Origin: a virus
Reading direction: 5' to 3' (one strand)
DNA: 21,377 nt
Virus record (IMG/VR): IMGVR_UViG_3300030061_004300
Location: 2,859 to 24,235 of that record
Below, in pieces: positions 18,056-21,377 of the stretch. Positions within the stretch are counted from its first letter, which is position 1. Every line of letters starts with the position of its first letter. The translations under genes and the position numbers were made by a program. The notes under the pieces are model-generated. The model ran no database searches. It was given only the letters and a program-made list of their open reading frames with translations, and was not told where the DNA came from.

Positions 18056-18778
18056 GGATATTTAGATAACGCATCAATTACAGTGGATGCAGTTTTAACA
18101 AAAAAAGGTAGAGAAATTCTAAAAGATGGGGGAGCTTTAAACATTAGTTCTTTTACTCTTTCCGATGTAGGTGTCGATTACACATTATGGAATACATCTC
18201 ATCCAAGTGGTTCAGCTAAATATGGTGAAGCCATTGAAAATTTACCACAATTAGAAGCTAGTGTTCATGCAGAATATAATGTAAGGAATAGATTAATTAG
18301 TTTGGGGCAAAATTCTCTAGCCATACCTGCTTTACAAATTGATTCTGGAGTAGATGCAAAAAATGGTAGTGTTAAAACATTTAATGATGGTGAACAATCA
18401 ACAGGCACAATCGTTCTTAGATTAGTTGGGTTTGATGGAAGTAATCAAGGTGTAACTATGATAATTCAAAAACCAAGTGTACTTGGATTGTCAGAGGGTG
18501 GAACATTAGATATGGGATTAAGTGGAACAGCGATGAAAAGAAACTTTTTGTCAACTGAAGAAATTCCACAAGCAGAAGCTTATAATTTAACAAATACAAA
18601 AAAAGTTGGAACTGACCAAGTAACTACTTTAGTTGTTACACCAAAACCACAAACTAAAAAAGGACAAACAACAAATATTATATTTATAGATAATGAAACT
18701 GGATCTCAAAGAATAATGAGCGTAACTAACAATGTGGTAAATCCAATATCAAGTATCATACAAAATCCAACACAATAA
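18053..18778 (+). CDS. Conserved phage protein with MGYLDN N terminus, probable virion component
   Basis: 241 residues with a well-placed AGGAG. The N terminus (MGYLDNASITVDAVLTKKGR) followed by FTLSDVGVDYTLWN and HPSGSAKYGEAIENLP matches, from memory, a small protein that recurs in structural regions of uncultured marine and T4-like phages and has no experimentally assigned function that I know of. It has no membrane segment or signal peptide; the C-terminal third is Thr/Asn-rich and beta-like (TTNIIFIDNETGSQRIMSV). It is the first gene after the 88-base gap and is followed 20 bases later by the 372-aa gene, so these two and the 292-aa gene probably form one translation block. The strong ribosome binding site suggests an abundant product. 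A role as virion or assembly protein is inferred from context only. Confidence 0.8.
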   Translation: MGYLDNASITVDAVLTKKGREILKDGGALNISSFTLSDVGVDYTLWNTSHPSGSAKYGEAIENLPQLEASVHAEYNVRNRLISLGQNSLAIPALQIDSGVDAKNGSVKTFNDGEQSTGTIVLRLVGFDGSNQGVTMIIQKPSVLGLSEGGTLDMGLSGTAMKRNFLSTEEIPQAEAYNLTNTKKVGTDQVTTLVVTPKPQTKKGQTTNIIFIDNETGSQRIMSVTNNVVNPISSIIQNPTQ

Positions 18779-18798
18779 TGAATTAGGAGATTAATAAA

Positions 18799-19917
18799 AT
18801 GGCTATAGCGGGAACAAATATAAAATTAGATAATTCGGAAGGAATGGATAAGATAACAAGTATAGAAAAAGTTACTTCACCTTATCATTCGGATGGTACA
18901 GAAACATTATTAGCAGCTAGTATAGTTTCTACATCTTTATCAGATACAAATGAAAATTATTTTTTCGGAATATCTAATAGTGCTACAGCAACAACTACAG
19001 AGTGGAATGTTGCATTTGGTAGTACTAATGGATTTGGTTCATTAATTGAAGCAAATACAAAAGCTGAAACAGAAGCTATTTATAAACAATATGCAAGTAT
19101 ACTTCTGGCTCCTACAGAAGTTACTGGTGGATTTTTTATATCAAGAAACACAAGTACAGCTACTGTTCCCTCAAATGCAAAAGTTTCAAGTGGTAAAGAC
19201 CAAGAAATATTTGTTCTTTCTGCTAGAAGAACTAATATGAAAGACAGAATTAACAAAGGAACTTGGACTGTTGCATTAAGTGGTTCATCAACAGCTGATG
19301 CTAAATTAGGAGTATCACTACTTGAATTGACTGATGATAGTGTAAATGGAACACCAACTGCAACTCCTGTTGGTGATAGATATAATATTGTTAGTGGTTC
19401 AGCTGGAACTGTTATAAATGCAGCTACTGATAGAACATATGGTTTCTTCTATCCTGATATGGGAATTATGGTATTCAGTGCAGCTGAGTTATCAAGTTCA
19501 ATTCCAGGAAAAGGTGCTAATAAAGCTGAAACTGTTATTTTTGATAAAGCAGAACATAAAGGATTTGGTTTCTCAAGTGATACTAATGCAAATGAAAAAA
19601 CAGCATTGAGGCTTGTAAATTGTTTACAACCTGTTGGTGCTAAACTTTCATTTAGAGATGAAGAAGACCAAGTAAGTGCTCAATATTTTTGTAGAGTTAG
19701 AAGTGGACAAGCAAACTTTTCAAACAATCCAACATTTGTAAGTGGTTCAGAAAATAAATTAAGAGTTGAAAAAATGAGAGGTAATCCAAATACATTCATT
19801 ACATCTGTTCAATTATATAATGATAATCAAGAGATGGTTGCTGTAGCTAACTTATCAACACCATTGAAAAAGAATTTTAGTTCTGAAGCAACCATTAAAG
19901 TTAAGTTAACTTATTAA
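18799..19917 (+). CDS. Phage structural protein, larger member of a paralogous pair
   Basis: 372 residues; AGGAG at 18785-18789 fixes the start. No named enzyme or fold is recognised. Landmarks that recur, from memory, in marine T4-like phage structural proteins are YFFGISNSAT (~52), AIYKQYASILL (~93), RRTNMKDRINKGTWTVAL (~142), YGFFYPDMGIMVFS (~213), NFSNNPTFVSGS (~304), and a C-terminal block FITSVQLYNDNQEMVAVANL...ATIKVKLTY (~332-372). The last four landmarks align with the downstream 292-aa protein (YYGEKIEENTFQI, GNIFYDKGLAIIT, NYSTNYSL, YITTLNLYNEDD), so the two genes share a domain and probably arose by duplication. It is probably a tail or baseplate component made in quantity; the exact position in the virion is unknown. 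Confidence 0.82.
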   Translation: MAIAGTNIKLDNSEGMDKITSIEKVTSPYHSDGTETLLAASIVSTSLSDTNENYFFGISNSATATTTEWNVAFGSTNGFGSLIEANTKAETEAIYKQYASILLAPTEVTGGFFISRNTSTATVPSNAKVSSGKDQEIFVLSARRTNMKDRINKGTWTVALSGSSTADAKLGVSLLELTDDSVNGTPTATPVGDRYNIVSGSAGTVINAATDRTYGFFYPDMGIMVFSAAELSSSIPGKGANKAETVIFDKAEHKGFGFSSDTNANEKTALRLVNCLQPVGAKLSFRDEEDQVSAQYFCRVRSGQANFSNNPTFVSGSENKLRVEKMRGNPNTFITSVQLYNDNQEMVAVANLSTPLKKNFSSEATIKVKLTY

Positions 19918-19926
19918 TGATATGTT

Positions 19927-20805
19927 ATGTTTGTATTTAAAGATATTAATAAAACATCAACTGTCATCCAACAGAATGTAGTAAACTATACACAAAATTT
20001 ATCAGCATCCGCAGATGGAATAAATTCAATAAAAATTGTATCAGGTTCTACTAATGTAAAATATTGGAACTCTCTCAATGTTTTATTCTATACAAGTGGT
20101 TCACCAAGATATTCTGAAGAATCACTTAAATATGCATCATCAGATACAAACTTATCAATTCAAAATATTGGTAAAAAACAATTTTTATCTAAATATCATG
20201 GTTATCCAAACAGTACTTTAATAATAATTCCCTCACAATATTATGGTGAAAAAATTGAAGAAAATACTTTTCAAATTAAAGATTTAAATAACACAAGTAA
20301 TGGTGGTGATAATCCAATAATAAAAGATGATGGAGCTGGTAATTTATATGCAACAAATGCTCATCACTCACAAAGTACAACAAATGCTTCATCATCAGAT
20401 AATTATGTTGGTAACATATTTTATGATAAGGGACTAGCAATAATTACAGAAACTGGTTCTTGGAGTGGTAGTGTGAAGTATTCAGATTTGGGTACAAATT
20501 ATAATTTAAAGTTTGATTCACATAATACAATAACTACTTATGAATATAATTTAACAATACAACCTAATGAATATAATTATTCTACAAATTATAGTTTAAG
20601 AAGTCCAATAAGTGGTTCACTTAATCTTGGTACAAAATATTTATCAACAATAGCTACTGGTAGTGATTTTAGTCCATATATTACAACATTAAATTTATAC
20701 AATGAAGATGATTTATTTAATCCTGTTATTCAAGCTAAACTTCCAAAACCAATAAGAAAAAGTAAAAAAATAACAACAACATTCAAAGTAAGAATAGATA
20801 TATAA
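19927..20805 (+). CDS. Phage structural protein, smaller member of a paralogous pair
   Basis: 292 residues. The start at 19927 is nine bases after the upstream TAA and has no evident Shine-Dalgarno sequence; nearby ATGs at 19917 and 19922 are out of frame. Translation is probably coupled to the 372-aa gene. Visible landmarks: SASADGINSIKIVSGS (~26-41), YYGEKIEENTFQIKDL (~104), an IIKDDGAGNLY turn (~135), GNIFYDKGLAIITETG (~161), TIQPNEYNYSTN (~209) and a C-terminal YITTLNLYNEDD...KPIRKSKKITTTFKVRIDI block. The last matches the C terminus of the 372-aa protein in pattern (aromatic-I-T-LYND, then K-P-K, then alternating hydrophobic K-V-K/R). A virion role is inferred. Possibly the two proteins form a hetero-oligomer or occupy related sites. 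Confidence 0.8.
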   Translation: MFVFKDINKTSTVIQQNVVNYTQNLSASADGINSIKIVSGSTNVKYWNSLNVLFYTSGSPRYSEESLKYASSDTNLSIQNIGKKQFLSKYHGYPNSTLIIIPSQYYGEKIEENTFQIKDLNNTSNGGDNPIIKDDGAGNLYATNAHHSQSTTNASSSDNYVGNIFYDKGLAIITETGSWSGSVKYSDLGTNYNLKFDSHNTITTYEYNLTIQPNEYNYSTNYSLRSPISGSLNLGTKYLSTIATGSDFSPYITTLNLYNEDDLFNPVIQAKLPKPIRKSKKITTTFKVRIDI

Positions 20806-20813
20806 GGAAATAA

Positions 20814-21323
20814 ATGGTTACATTAGGATTAGATGCATCAACGACTTGTGTCGGATATGCATTCACACAAGATAAGAAGATTCTCGATATGGGATTCATC
20901 GACATCAAAAAAGAAAAAACACCCAAAGATAAAGTTCAAAAAGTGCTTGAATTTCTCAATAATATTTCGTATATTGATGATGTAAATGATATTAACATTG
21001 AAGACAATCTATCAGGATTTGCTGGTGGAAGAACTTCACAACAAGTTATTATTAAATTAGCAAAGTTTAACGCAATACTTTGTTTTATGTTAGAGAACTT
21101 TGATTTTAAGGTTCATAGTATAAATCCAATGACTGCTAGAAAAAATGTATTTGGAAAAGCTAGAGTCAAAGGTAAAAAAGCAAAACAATTTGTACAAGAG
21201 GAAATAGAAAAAATGTACAATACCAAGAAATGGTGTAAAAAAACTACACGAGGAAATTGGGACAAAAGGAATATCGATATGTATGATGGATTGGTTATGT
21301 CACTTTTTGAAAAAAAAGCTTGA
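20814..21323 (+). CDS. ruvC: RuvC-like Holliday junction resolvase
   Basis: 169 residues, close to the ~170 of bacterial RuvC. The RNase H-like core is intact: LGLDASTTCVGYA with D7 in strand 1, the acidic strand INIED with E63, the Gly-rich FAGGRTSQQV turn and helix, NPMTARKNVFGK, then KGKKAKQFVQEEI, and the C-terminal NIDMYDGLVMSL pair D155/D158. The three-residue spacing of the last two aspartates matches D138/D141 of E. coli RuvC. The family cleaves four-way DNA junctions with Mg2+; in phages such enzymes resolve recombination or replication branches before packaging. The start is 8 bases after the previous stop, with AAGGA (20804-20808) overlapping that stop. Codons here end in C more often (TTC, ATC, GAC) than in the structural genes, suggesting a different gene module. 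It is the only DNA-processing gene in the window. Confidence 0.85.
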   Translation: MVTLGLDASTTCVGYAFTQDKKILDMGFIDIKKEKTPKDKVQKVLEFLNNISYIDDVNDINIEDNLSGFAGGRTSQQVIIKLAKFNAILCFMLENFDFKVHSINPMTARKNVFGKARVKGKKAKQFVQEEIEKMYNTKKWCKKTTRGNWDKRNIDMYDGLVMSLFEKKA

Positions 21324-21349
21324 CTTTAATACTAAATCTTTCGTATATT
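21320..21349 (+). promoter_or_regulatory. Sigma70-like promoter reading out of the window
   Basis: TTGACT (21320-21325) overlaps the resolvase stop codon and is followed after 18 bases by TATATT (21344-21349). Each hexamer matches the -35/-10 consensus at 5 of 6 positions. It sits in the non-coding DNA after the last gene and points to a gene beyond the window. AT-rich DNA makes TATATT cheap, but the paired TTGACT is less so. Confidence 0.45.
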
Positions 21350-21359
21350 GTATCAAATG

Positions 21360-21367
21360 TATAAATA
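21360..21367 (+). promoter_or_regulatory. T4-late-type promoter box TATAAATA
   Basis: A perfect TATAAATA, the T4 late promoter -10 element recognised by gp55-class sigma factors, lies 36 bases after the resolvase stop and just downstream of the sigma70-like site. The same octamer also occurs by chance inside coding sequence (for example near 13000 and 14248), so only its intergenic position supports it. Confidence 0.3.
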
Positions 21368-21377
21368 CGAATTAGTC

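Noticed and set aside
1-21377. tRNA genes, CRISPR arrays, insertion sequences or integrase attachment sites
   Set aside because: Non-coding DNA is limited to a few short gaps and none of it shows cloverleaf, regular spaced repeats, terminal inverted repeats or transposase coding.

Overview
The window is a piece of the late (virion structure) region of a tailed phage genome. It is strongly AT-rich, every gene lies on the + strand, and the genes are packed end to end (spacings from a 1-base stop/start overlap to about 20 bases, with one 88-base gap). The proteins carry adhesion and surface-recognition modules and have no signal peptides or membrane segments. Several resemble, from memory, conserved structural proteins of uncultured marine T4-like (myovirus-type) phages. 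I cannot name the host. The AT-rich marine look would fit a phage of SAR11 or of Flavobacteria, and one protein carries modules common in secreted proteins of marine Bacteroidetes, but that is only a hint.

Layout. Positions 2-1054 hold the 3' part of a structural protein with a DNRLRE-like beta domain; its true start is upstream of the window. Positions 1057-2661 encode a protein with a C-terminal LamG-like domain. Positions 2667-8258 (1863 aa) and 8258-12076 (1272 aa) encode two giant mosaic proteins that share a PKD-like domain, an IGG...KSI segment, an ELGKxI...IRxF segment, an EF-hand/dockerin-like cassette and a related C-terminal tail, so they look like diverged paralogues. The second also carries a cohesin-like domain and two cysteine motifs of the GCTDxxAxNYD type. 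Positions 12079-17964 (1961 aa) encode a third giant protein with the same EF-hand-like cassette, two LamG-like domains and a central segment resembling the tail protein I (P2 gpI) family. I infer that it joins the baseplate or tail tip to receptor-binding parts.

After an 88-base gap with an AT-rich hairpin there are three smaller proteins: a 241-aa conserved phage protein (MGYLDN N terminus), then 372-aa and 292-aa proteins that are paralogues of each other. The first two have the strongest ribosome binding sites in the window. The window ends with a RuvC-like Holliday junction resolvase at 20814-21323, followed by a sigma70-like promoter and a perfect T4-late-type TATAAATA box reading out of the window.

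Taken together, about 18 kb encodes tail or baseplate and host-attachment proteins, probably co-transcribed, followed by one DNA-processing enzyme. No tRNA, CRISPR array, transposase, integrase or reverse transcriptase is visible. The most interesting feature is the reuse of dockerin-like, cohesin-like, PKD and LamG modules among adjacent giant virion proteins.
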